Below are positions 34,580 through 44,883 of a stretch of 64,000 nucleotides of DNA, piece by piece (position 1 is the stretch's first letter; every line of letters begins with the position of its first letter). This stretch comes from JAEULH01 sp963746275. Its GTDB lineage: Bacteria > Pseudomonadota > Alphaproteobacteria > Rhodospirillales > Defluviicoccaceae. The notes below the pieces were generated by a model. It was not told the DNA's origin. It did not search any database and worked only from the letters and a program-made list of their open reading frames with translations. Location: the NCBI GenBank assembly GCA_963746275.1, contig CAVVAX010000028.1:62001-126000 (forward strand), given 5' to 3'. A program made the translations under genes and the position numbers.

Positions 34580-36414
34580 TCATCTTGCGCCGGGCGTCAG
34601 CGGGTAGAGCGCCGCGACCATGACGACGGTAACGACGAGGCTCAAGAGGAGAAGCGGGACGCCGACCTTGACGAAGTCGTTAAAGGTGTAGCGACCGGGT
34701 TCCAGCACGAGCGTGTTTACCGGCGAGGATACCGGCGTCGCGAACGCACAGGAGCAGGCGACGGCCACGGTCACGGCGAAGGCGTGGGTGGAGACGCCGA
34801 GCGTTTGTGCCGCGCTGATGGCCACCGGAGCGATGAGCACCGCGGTGGCCGTGTTGGAGATGAACAGGCCCAGCGCCGCGGTGATCAGGAACAGGACGCT
34901 GAGCATGCCGTAGGCGCCGGTTCCGGCGAGGACGCTGGTGAGCCCGCTCGCCATCATCTCGGTCACCCCGGTCTTCTCCAGGGCGGTGGCCATGGGTAAC
35001 ATCCCGGCGATCAGGACCAGGGTCGACCAGCCGATGCTGCGATAGACGCGCTTGGCCGGCACGCAGCCGGTGGCGAGCACCGCCAGCGCCGCCGCCAGCA
35101 CGGCGATGACGTTCGGGAGCAGACCAAAGGTCATCACCGCCGCCATGGCAACCAGAATGGCGACGGCAATTGGCGCCCGGACCCGGGCAGGGGCGATGAA
35201 CTTCACCTCCTGGGGCAGGCGCATGACAACGAACTCGCCCGGATGCTCCTGCAGCCCGGCGATCCGGCCCCAGTCGCCGATCACTAAGATCAGGTCGCCG
35301 AAGCGCAGCGGCGTGTCGATCAGGTTGCCCTCGATCACCTCGCCGGCGTGACGGATGCCGACCACGGCGAGGCCGCGGCGCTTGCGAAACCCCGCCTGGC
35401 GCAGGGTCTTGCCGATCAGCGGCGCGTCCGGCGCCAGCATCACCTCAGCCAGGCCCAGCTCCTGACGGGCGGCGAGGCGCAGGCGCTCGCCCACGGGCGT
35501 CTCGCGCAGGCTCTCCGCCGCCACGAACGCTTCGACCGCGTCCGTTTCGCCGACGACGATGATCAGGTCGCCGGCGCGCATGGCTGTCTCCGACAGCGCC
35601 GGGCGAACGACGAATCCGTCGCCGCGCGGGCGGATGGAGGCAACGAGGGTGACGCCGTAACGCGAGCGGATCTGGCTCTCGCCGACGGTGCGCCCGGCAA
35701 GGGCGGAACCGGCATGGATGCGCAGCACGCGGAAGCGGCCGGTGAGCTCGTACTTCGCCAGCAGCTCGTCGGCCGAGACTTCCGGCCGCTCGGGGCGCGG
35801 CTCCGGGCGGTCGAGCAGCCTGCGGCCGACGGTGGTCATGTAGACGATGGCGACGATCAGGATGGCGACCCCGATCGGGGTCAGCTCGAAGAAGCCAAAG
35901 GGCTCGAGCCCGCGGCCGGTGAGGGCGGCGCTGACCACGAGGTTCGGCACGGTCGCGATCAGCGTCATCAGCCCGCTGACAGCGCCGCGACCGAGAGCGG
36001 CATCATCAGCGTCGCCCGGCTGATGCCGGTCCTGGCGACGAGACCGAGCACGACCGGGATGAACATGGCGACGATGCCGGTCGAGCTCATGAACGCGCCA
36101 ACGGCGCCGACGACCCCCATCAGCAGTACGATCAGGCGGGTCTCGCTGCCCTTGCCCACATTGGCGAGCCAGGCGCCGAGACCGGTGGCGACGCCGGTTG
36201 TGACCAGCGCCTCGCCGACGATGAACAGGCCGCCGATCATCAAAACGGATGGATCGGCGAAGCCGGCAATGGCTTCGTTTGCCGTCACCACGCCGGAGAC
36301 GGCCAGGGCAAGGAGGACGGCCAGCGCAACGGCGTCGGCGCGGAAGCGGTCGGTGGCGAAGGCGACGACGGCGGCCGCAAGCACGGCAAGCGAGATCCAG
36401 CCGTCGGCACTCAT
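34580..36414 (-). CDS. SLC13/DASS-like permease with two RCK_C domains (frameshifted)
   Basis: About 610 residues. An inner-membrane divalent anion/Na+ symporter-type protein. N-terminal membrane segments from ATG 36414 (WISLAVLAAAVVAFATDRFR; VGAVGAFMSSTGIVAMFIPV) are followed by a cytoplasmic insert with two TrkA-C/RCK_C domains (near 35760-35220; FRVLRIHAGSALAGRTVGES and GLAEVMLAPDAPLIGKTLRQ). A second membrane half closes with FATPVSSPVNTLVLEPG, the second substrate-loop motif. The frame breaks near 35975; one missing G restores ALVSGLMTLIATVPN. Substrate (sulfate, dicarboxylate or other) is not decidable. Regulatory RCK_C domains suggest ligand gating. Confidence 0.88.
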
Positions 36415-36660
36415 CGTTCTTGCTCCCCGCCTTGTCGTTGCCGCTGCTTCTAGGCCCGCCGCGCCGGCAATGGCAACATTGGCGCCGGCCGCCCGCTCAC
36501 CAGCCGTTCGGTGCTCTCGCCGCTCGCCTGACGACAGGCCGCCGCGCCCGTCCCCGCTCGTCCGCCATCAACAGCAGCGCGCGTGGGTAACCCGAAGCTA
36601 ACGACCAAGGGGGTTAAACATGTGCCGGTTTCGTGACGTCCGATTTGTTGGGGATCGCCA

Positions 36661-37946
36661 ATGCTTCCGTTTCTACGCAACGGCCGTGAGCTGGCCACGC
36701 GGATCGAACTGCTGGACACCCTGTTCGCCCATTCCGGCGTCGGCCCGTGGGACGCGGTGCTCGTCGACGGCGATGCCACCCATCCGCACGCCCGCTGGAC
36801 GTGGTCCCCGGAGTTCCGGCGCCTCTGCGGCTTTTCGAGCGAAGCCGAGTTCCCGAACCGAATGCAATCCTGGTCGGGCCGCCTGCATCCGGACGATGCC
36901 GGCGCCACCTTCGCGGCCTTTAACGAGGCACTGGCCTCGTGCGGCATCTACGACGTTACCTATCGACTGAAGGTGGCGGACGGATCCTGGCGGTGGTTCC
37001 GGGTGACCGGCGGCGTGATCGCCGAGGGCTCGGGCAAACCGCGCCGGGCCTGCGGCTCGCTCGTCGATATCCACGCCGCGAAACTGGCGGAAGACGAGCG
37101 CAAGGTTCTTCTCGACAAGCTCGGGAGCGACTTCCGCGGCGCCGTGCTCGAGATCGTCGGCGAGGTCGCGAACTCGACGACGCGCCTCAACGAGGTCGCA
37201 GCCGTCATGACGAACGCTACGGCGAAGACCGGCGAGCGGTCGATTGCCGTCACGACATCATCGCGCGCCGCAAGTGACGAGGTGCAGAGTGTGGCGAGCG
37301 CAACCGCCCAGGTGACGGCATCGATCCACGAAATCGAGCGCCAGATCACGCGCTCGCACGAGCTGGCGAACCTCACCGCCGAGCGGATGCAAAGTGCAAC
37401 CAGCGTGGTGCAGAGCCTCGTCAGCGACGTCCAGAGCATCGGCGACGTGGTCGAACTGATCTCCCAGGTCGCCGGCCAGACCAATCTCCTCGCCTTGAAT
37501 GCGACGATCGAGGTCGCCCGTGCCGGCGAGGCCGGAAAGGGGTTTTCGGTGGTCGCCGCCGAGGTGAAGCCCTGGCCGGTCAGACGAGCCGTGCCACCGA
37601 GGAGATCGGTGCGCGCATCCACGCGGTAAAGGACGTGACCAAGCAGGTTGCCCAGGCAATCGAGACAATGAACGAGACGGTTACCCTACTCAATGAGGCT
37701 GCAACGGCGATATCGGCGGCGGTGCAGGAGCAGGGAGCGGCGACGGACGACATTTCCGGCGCCATCGAGCGGGCGGCGCGCAACGTCGAGGCGGTCTCCA
37801 GCACCATCGATGGCGTGAACGCGGCCGTCGCCGAGACGGGGCGGTCGGCGGAAGCGATCGGCCATTCCGCCGGGGTCCTGACTACGCAGACGCGGGAGCT
37901 GGAAGCGAGGGTCGAGAATTTTCTCGGTTGCTTGCGGCAAGCCTAG
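36661..37946 (+). CDS. PAS-domain cytoplasmic methyl-accepting chemotaxis protein (frameshifted)
   Basis: About 428 residues, with no membrane segment. An N-terminal PAS domain (residues about 20-140: EFRRLCGFSSEAEFPNRMQS, LKVADGSWRWFRVTGGVIAE) is followed by a coiled-coil signalling domain with the hairpin tip VAGQTNLLALNATIEVARAG. Just after it, at 37569-37571, AAGCCCTGG appears to have lost a G; adding it gives KALAGQTSRATEEIGARI and joins the second half (VTKQVAQAIETMNETVTLLN) to the stop at 37946. A soluble receptor sensing an internal cue through PAS is inferred. No che genes are nearby. Confidence 0.88.
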
Positions 37947-38079
37947 CCCGTCGAGGCCCCGCCGGCGCGTCTAGCGCTGGCGTGCCCATGACATAGGGCA
38001 ACCGGGCGCGGCCCGCGGGCGCTATCCTCTGGCTTGCCGACGGCTTGCCGAACGGCGGCGGAAACGGGGGACGAGCAGC

Positions 38080-39435
38080 ATGCGGACCATCAAGCTGACC
38101 TTCTGGGGCGTGTTGGCGCTGCTGGCCGCGTTATGGCTCGCGTCCGACCCGCAGGTGTTCCGCCCACAAGGGTTCTTCCCGCTCCGCGGCTCCATGGTCC
38201 AGGCCACCGGCGTCCTCGCCGTGGGCTGCATGAGCCTCGCCATGATCCTGGCGCTCCGGCCGCGCTGGCCGGAGCGGTGGCTGGGCGGCCTCGACAAGAT
38301 GTACCGGCTGCACAAATGGCTGGGGATCGGCGCCCTGGTGCTGGCGATCGTCCACTGGCTCTGGGCAAAGGCGCCGAAGTGGGCCGTCGACCTGGGCTGG
38401 CTGGAGCGGCCGATGCGGGGGCCGCGGGGCGGCCCGGAGAACCTGGTGGCGGAAACCCTGCGGAGCCTGCGCGAGCCGGCCGAAAGCCTCGGCGAATGGG
38501 CGTTCTACGCGGCGGTGCTGTTGATTGCCCTGGCGCTCATCCAGAGCTTCCCCTACCGGTTGTTCTACAAGACCCACCGGCTGCTCGCGGCGGTCTACCT
38601 GGTGCTGGTCTTCCACACCGTGGTGCTGATGCGCTTCAGCGCCTGGGCCTCGCCGCTGGGCGTGGTCATGGCCCTGCTCCTCGCCTACGGGACGTACGCC
38701 GCGGTCGTCGTCCTGGTCCGGAGGGTCGGCGCCGGCCGGCGAGTGACGGGCCGGGTCGCGGCCTTGTACCAATATCCCGGCGTGCACGTGATCGAGGCCG
38801 CCATCGACCTGCCAAGCGGTTGGCCGGGGCACAAGGCCGGCCAGTTCGCCTTCGCCACGGCGGACGCGGCGGAGGGGCCGCACCCCTTCACCATCGCCTC
38901 GGCCTGGAGCGAGACCGACCGGCGGATCACCTTCATCGCCAAGGAGCTTGGCGACTACACCCGCAGGCTGGCGCAGACCCTGAAGGTGGGGCAGGAGGTC
39001 ACCGTCGAGGGGCCGTACGGCTGCTTCACCTTCGATGACGACCGCCCGCGGCAGATCTGGGTCGGCGGCGGCATCGGCATCACCCCCTTCGTCGCCCGGA
39101 TGAAGCACCGGGCCCAGGCACGGCGGACGGGCTCGGAGGCGGCCACGGGCCAGGAGGTCGACCTGTTCCACACCACCGCCGACTACGACGCCGGGGCCAT
39201 CGGCAAGCTCACCGCCGACGCCGAGGCCGCCGGCATCCGGCTGCACGTCCTCGTCGACGCCCGCGACGGCCGGCTCACGGGCGCGCGGATCCGCGAGCTG
39301 GCGCCGGGTTGGCGCGACGCTAGCCTCTGGTTCTGCGGCCCGGGCGGCTTCGGCGCCGCCCTGCGCCAAGACTTCGCCGCGCAAGGTTTTCCGGTGGAGG
39401 AGCGCTTCCACCAGGAGCTGTTCGCGATGCGGTAG
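38080..39435 (+). CDS. Ferric-reductase-like transmembrane flavoprotein
   Basis: A 451-residue inner-membrane protein. Six or so helices in residues 1-215 carry paired His residues for two haems (YRLHKWLGIGALVLAIVHWL; FYKTHRLLAAVYLVLVFHTV). The C-terminal half is a ferredoxin-NADP reductase module: FAD site HPFTIASAW, then the NAD site IWVGGGIGITPFVARM and the terminal CGPGGFGAALRQ. This matches the ferric reductase/NADPH-oxidase-like family, moving electrons from NAD(P)H across the membrane to ferric iron or another acceptor. It stands alone on its strand with about 130 bases before it. The physiological acceptor is unknown. Confidence 0.9.
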   Translation: MRTIKLTFWGVLALLAALWLASDPQVFRPQGFFPLRGSMVQATGVLAVGCMSLAMILALRPRWPERWLGGLDKMYRLHKWLGIGALVLAIVHWLWAKAPKWAVDLGWLERPMRGPRGGPENLVAETLRSLREPAESLGEWAFYAAVLLIALALIQSFPYRLFYKTHRLLAAVYLVLVFHTVVLMRFSAWASPLGVVMALLLAYGTYAAVVVLVRRVGAGRRVTGRVAALYQYPGVHVIEAAIDLPSGWPGHKAGQFAFATADAAEGPHPFTIASAWSETDRRITFIAKELGDYTRRLAQTLKVGQEVTVEGPYGCFTFDDDRPRQIWVGGGIGITPFVARMKHRAQARRTGSEAATGQEVDLFHTTADYDAGAIGKLTADAEAAGIRLHVLVDARDGRLTGARIRELAPGWRDASLWFCGPGGFGAALRQDFAAQGFPVEERFHQELFAMR

Positions 39436-39560
39436 GATGGCGGCAGTGGGCTCTCCGCCGTGACGTACGCTCAACTGTACCCGCGGGCGAGAGGCGCCGC
39501 AGTGACGACGGTCACAGCCCACTGCGCAGGTTCCTGCTGAAATTGGGAACGAACAAAAAC

Positions 39561-39658
39561 TTCGTCTTAGCGAGGAGGCAACTTCGTCTAGCGAGGAGGC
39601 GAAGCCGACGAAGCAATCCAGTCTGGATTGCCACGCCGCTTTGCGGCTCGCGACGACG
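39561..39658. repeat. Dispersed imperfect palindrome, copy B
   Basis: The full element (39585-39658) matches copy A at 3395: left arm GCGAGGAGGCGAAGCCGACG, core AATCCAG-TCTGGATT, right arm ending CGCGACGACG. The left end is duplicated immediately upstream (39561-39579, CTTCGTCTTAGCGAGGAGGC against CTTCGTCTAGCGAGGAGGC). It lies in the 306-base gap between the ferric-reductase-like gene and the DUF2383 gene. I see no gene in that gap. Confidence 0.82.
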
Positions 39659-39741
39659 TTGCTTTAGGGTCTGGTGCTCAACCCAATCACATTGCTCTAT
39701 CGCGCCGGGGTCGAGCGGCCGGGCGCGACCCGGTGCGAGCG

Positions 39742-40191
39742 TCAGCGCGCGGCGATGGCCTGCTCGATCCAGGCGCGGTGGCGGCGCTCGTCCTCGAGGC
39801 CGGCGCGCAGCACGGTTGCCGCGGCCGGGGTGCCTTCGGCGGCCTTCACCGCCCGCTCGTAGGCGGTGTTGGTGTCGTCCTCGTTCGACTTCATCGCCTG
39901 CAGGATGGCGGTGTCGCCCAACAGGTCGGCCATCATCACCTTGCCGCGGGTCAGCATGCTCTTGGCCCCGCCCTGCTTCGCCGGCTTGCCGCCGAGCTCG
40001 GTGACGACGGCGCCGACGTCGCGGGTGTGCCGCGCGTGGTCTTCGCGAAACTCCTTGAGCCGGGCCTTGTACTCGGCGCTGTCCAGCCGGTCGACGGCGG
40101 CGTCGTAGGCCTCGATCGCGTCGTAGTCGAGCTGGATGAGGTTGTTCAGCATGTCGACGAGGTCGCTTTCGGTTCCGACCGTGGTGACCAT
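39742..40191 (-). CDS. DUF2383 (PA2169-type) four-helix-bundle protein
   Basis: A 149-residue ferritin-like helical bundle. Seen: LVDMLNNLIQLDYDAIEAYD, with Glu/Asp/Tyr at helix positions typical of ferritin-like folds, then HARHTRDVGAVVTELGG and LEDERRHRAWIEQAIA. ATG 40191 has AGGGAG at the right distance; an upstream frame extension is not conserved. An EcfG-type promoter match lies 32 bases upstream, which fits a stress role. The biochemical function of the family is not established. Confidence 0.88.
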   Translation of the reverse strand: MVTTVGTESDLVDMLNNLIQLDYDAIEAYDAAVDRLDSAEYKARLKEFREDHARHTRDVGAVVTELGGKPAKQGGAKSMLTRGKVMMADLLGDTAILQAMKSNEDDTNTAYERAVKAAEGTPAAATVLRAGLEDERRHRAWIEQAIAAR

Positions 40192-40222
40192 CTCGTATCT
40201 CCCTGGTTGTGGTACGGGAGAT

Positions 40223-40248
40223 AACGTAGCCGCTCGCACTCGAGTTCC
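40223..40248 (-). promoter_or_regulatory. EcfG-type general stress promoter
   Basis: On the minus strand GGAAC (40248-40244) is followed after 17 bases by CGTT (40226-40223), 32 bases upstream of the DUF2383 ATG. This matches the known alphaproteobacterial EcfG consensus GGAAC-N16-17-CGTT exactly. Transcription would start roughly 6-10 bases further on, just before the ribosome-binding site. Confidence 0.75.
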
Positions 40249-40352
40249 GCGCGGACCGTCGGACCTCAGCCCCGGGCCGAGGACGAAGGCCAACGTGCGG
40301 TTAAGCGAGCATGTCCGTGCTCCGCCGGCGCGCGAGCCCGGCCTAGACGAAA

Positions 40353-40379
40353 GAGCCCCGCCGGGGTGCGGCGGGGCTC
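40353..40379 (-). terminator. Rho-independent-like terminator of pckG
   Basis: A perfect 11-bp GC stem, GAGCCCCGCCG (40353-40363) and CGGCGGGGCTC (40369-40379), with loop GGGTG. On the minus strand it is followed by TTTCG, a short T-run, so it points as a terminator for the minus-strand pckG gene 147 bases away. In between lies repeat copy C. Confidence 0.75.
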
Positions 40380-40423
40380 GGTCGCTAGGTCGGTCGAGCC
40401 GGCGGAAGCCGCTTCCGAAAGTG

Positions 40424-40502
40424 CGTCATCGCGAGTCACGAAGGCGGCGCGGCGATCCAGAACATTGGATTGCTTCGTCGGCTTCGCCTCCTCGCAATGA
40501 CG
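40424..40502. repeat. Dispersed imperfect palindrome, copy C (inverted)
   Basis: Same family as copies A and B, in the opposite orientation: begins CGTCATCGCGAG and ends GGCTTCGCCTCCTCGCAATG ACG, with core GATCCAG-AACATTGGATT. It lies between the terminator hairpin and the pckG stop. The 334-base gap 40192-40525 contains the stress promoter, the terminator and this repeat, and no gene. Confidence 0.85.
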
Positions 40503-40525
40503 CTTCCTCTTTATCCGACGGGTCG

Positions 40526-42364
<1,839 letters not shown>

Positions 42365-42594
42365 GAGTCTTTCCCTCGCGTTATCGTCGTTGTCTCGTTC
42401 GGTGAACCGCCCCGCGATCCCCATGACAGGGCACCGCCGGCGGACCGCGCTCGCCATTTAGATGGGCATTCCCGCTCTATCTTCAGCCCGATACTAAGCC
42501 TTTTCGACTCGCGTGCAAGCGCGAGACGGTCGCTCCGCGGGTGGCGGAAAGTCGGGCTTCCGGACAGGTTTTCTTGCTCGCCGCAAGAGCGAAG

Positions 42595-43324
42595 TCAGGG
42601 CCGCCCCGCAGCCGCGTCGCCGCCGCCGAACAGGGCCTCCAGCGCGGCGGCAAGCTCATCCGCGGTCTGAACCAACCGGCCGAAGTCCAGGCGGGCCAAC
42701 ACGCCCCGTCGCCGGACGTCGCAGCCCTCCGGGTCGATGGCGATGAGCCGCCAGCCGGCGCCGGGCCGAGCCAGCCGGTGTTCCGCGGCCTCCGAGAGCG
42801 CCTCTGCGCGCGGCGCCCTGCCACGCTGCGAGCAGCGAAGGCTCCGCCTCAGCCGCCGCCGCCGCGGTTTCGTGAGCAAGGAGCACGTCTTCAGGGGCGA
42901 GCCAGGCGGCGCGGCCGAAGCCGCCGATGAAGTGCGCGCGCTCGACGCTCATCCGGTAGACGTTGAAGTCGGCAAAGCCGGCGTAGAGGCCGGCGGAGGG
43001 GTGGCGGGCAAGGAACCGCCGGCGGTGCCGCTCCTCCTCCGTCTTGGTGATCCGGCCCAGCAGGCTCACCCGCGGGCCGGTCTGCGGATTGGCCCGGCCC
43101 GACGCCGCCTCGACGAGCAGGCTGGCGCGGCCGTCGCTGGCGATGTTGCGGGTGTGGTCGGAGAGATCGGAGAGCAGCAGGATCGGGCTCGCGTCCGCGT
43201 CGCAGGCGATGGTGACCAGCGAGGCATAGGGCCAGCCGCTGCCGCTGCCGTCGGCGGCGAGCGATGTCGCCAGCGCCGCCGAGCGCGCCCGGCGAAGCAG
43301 CGCCCTGGCTTCCGAGCCGCTCAC
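42595..43324 (-). CDS. HugZ-like pyridoxamine-phosphate-oxidase-fold protein (frameshifted)
   Basis: About 242 residues. Split-barrel FMN/haem-binding fold: YASLVTIACDADASPILLLS, DLSDHTRNIASDGRASLLVE, then GPRVSLLGRITKTEEER and FNVYRMSVERAHFIGGFGRA. The frame changes near 42811 (one extra base) and resumes as EALSEAAEHRLARPGAGWRL and IDPEGCDVRRRGVLARLDF. Members include haem utilisation protein HugZ, but many bind only flavin; haem use is not shown. GTG 43324 overlaps the CBS gene stop (GTGA). It ends the DUF1538-PII-CBS operon, so membership may be functional. Confidence 0.85.
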
Positions 43325-43758
43325 GGTGGATCCTGCAGCCCGGCCGCGGCATGGCGCAGCACCAAATCGCGCAGCGTGACGATGCCGACCGGCGAGCGGG
43401 TCTGGTCGACCACCAGCGCCCGGGACAGATTGAAGCGCACCAGCAGCCGGACGGCGTACTTGCTCTGCATGTCCACCGGAACCGTCAGCACCGGCTTGGA
43501 CATGACCTCGTAGACGTTGACCCGCTCGGCGGCCCGGTCCTTGGCGATGACCTCGCGGGCGATGTCGGTGACGACGATCAGCCCGAACTCGTCGTCGTCA
43601 TCGCGCCGTTCGACGACCAGCGAGCTGACGCCGGCGTCGCGCATGGCCTCCAGCGCCTCGGCGACGCTGGCGGTGAGCGCGATCATGCGCACCGTCGGGC
43701 TCATCACGTCGCCGACGCGAACAAGCGCGGCGGCCGGATCGGTCGCGGCTTCGCTCAT
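43321..43758 (-). CDS. Tandem CBS-domain protein
   Basis: A 145-residue stand-alone Bateman module. Two CBS repeats: VGDVMSPTVRMIALTASVAE to FGLIVVTDIAREV, and VYEVMSKPVLTVPVDMQSKY to PVGIVTLRDLVLRH. Such pairs bind adenosine nucleotides or similar ligands and gate partner proteins. The linker contains DDDDEFG, and no catalytic domain is attached. ATG 43758 overlaps the PII-like gene stop (ATGA), and the stop overlaps the next start, so all are co-translated. A regulatory role for the upstream DUF1538 proteins is an inference from this context. Confidence 0.92.
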   Translation of the reverse strand: MSEAATDPAAALVRVGDVMSPTVRMIALTASVAEALEAMRDAGVSSLVVERRDDDDEFGLIVVTDIAREVIAKDRAAERVNVYEVMSKPVLTVPVDMQSKYAVRLLVRFNLSRALVVDQTRSPVGIVTLRDLVLRHAAAGLQDPP

Positions 43759-44105
43759 ATCCGCTCCGCGATGGCGCTGAAGAGCGCCCGCGCCTGGGTC
43801 CGCAGGCCCACCGCGTCCTCGATCGCCACCTGGAAGGCGATCCCGGCGCCGGGCTCGCTGTCCAGCTTGCCGGCCAAAGCAATGGTCTCGAGGATCTCCC
43901 GGGCCTTCGGCTCGGCGACGAGGAAGAGGAGGATGTCGCGCTGGGCCGTGACCTCCAGGCCGAGGAAGCTCTTCTCCGGGGTCAGCCCCTCGCCGCGGCA
44001 GTTGGTGATGACCGTCGCCCCGGTGGCGCCGGCGGCGCGGGCGGCGTTCAGCACCGCGTCGGTCCGTTCCTCGCCGACGAGCGCGAAGATCACCTTGAGG
44101 TTCAT
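43755..44105 (-). CDS. PII-like signalling protein
   Basis: A 116-residue GlnB-like ferredoxin fold: MNLKVIFALVGEERTDAVLN, a T-loop-like insert (GATVITNCRGEGLTPEKSFLG), and PGAGIAFQVAIEDAVGL near the C-terminus, where PII has its nucleotide-binding B/C loops. There is no tyrosine anywhere in the protein, so it cannot be uridylylated at Tyr51 like GlnB. It therefore belongs to the non-canonical PII-like group found beside transporters. ATG 44105 overlaps the DUF1538 stop. The effector is unknown. Confidence 0.88.
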   Translation of the reverse strand: MNLKVIFALVGEERTDAVLNAARAAGATGATVITNCRGEGLTPEKSFLGLEVTAQRDILLFLVAEPKAREILETIALAGKLDSEPGAGIAFQVAIEDAVGLRTQARALFSAIAERI

Positions 44106-44882
44106 GACTTCGCACCTCCCGATGGGGGCTTTCGCCGCAGCCGGTGCGCCAGCCAGACGTAGGCGAGCACCGACATAATGGGGCAGACGCAGGCGAATGC
44201 AATCAATCCGAAGCCGTCGATCAGCGGGCTGCGCCCCGGCACCGTGGCGGCCAGGCCGAGGCCCAGGGCGGCCACGACCGGCACGGTGACGGTGGAGGTG
44301 CTGACGCCGCCGGTGTCGTAGGCGAGCGGAACGATGGCCCGCGGCGAGGTCAGGGTCTGCAGCATGACGATGGCGTAGCCGGCGATGATGAAGTAGGGCA
44401 GCGGCAGCCCGGTGACGATGCGAAAGGTGCCCAGGGCCACGCCGACGCCGACGCCGATGGCGACCGCGAGGCGCAGCCCCAGCGCCGGGATGGCGCCGCC
44501 CGAGGTTTCCTGGGCCTTCAGCGCCACCGCGATCAGCGCCGGCTCGGCGATGGCGGTGGTAAAGCCGATGGCGGCGGCAAAGGCGTAGACGCCGAGGTAG
44601 TCGCGCCAATCGGGAATGGCGCCGCGCTCGCCGGCCTGGGCGCTGGTCTCGGCGAGCTGGAGCGCCATGGTCCGGCCGATGGGAAACAGCGCCTCGTGCA
44701 GGCCGACCAGGAACAGCGTCATGCCGGCGAACACGTAGACCAGGCCGAGGCCGATCCGCCGCAGGTTCGGCAGCGGCCGGCGCAGCACGGCCAGTTGGAA
44801 CACCAGGAGAACCGCCGACCACCGGGATCAGATCGAGCGCGCTGGCCCACGCCGTCGACAGGACGAACCCGGTCAGCTCCAT
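44102..44882 (-). CDS. DUF1538 membrane protein, second copy (frameshifted)
   Basis: About 259 residues with six or so membrane helices. The N-terminus (MELTGFVLSTAWASALDLIP) is joined by removing one base near 44815 to the rest (VFQLAVLRRPLPNLRRIGLG). Signature motifs: AIGFTTAIAEPALIAVALKA and YDTGGVSTSTVTVPVVAALG, then DGFGLIAFACVCPI. The D-T-G-G-V-S-T-S-T loop is present in the paired copy too and is probably part of a substrate path. It is one base after the first copy and overlaps the PII-like gene. Transport function is unproven. Confidence 0.88.
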
Positions 44883-44883
44883 G

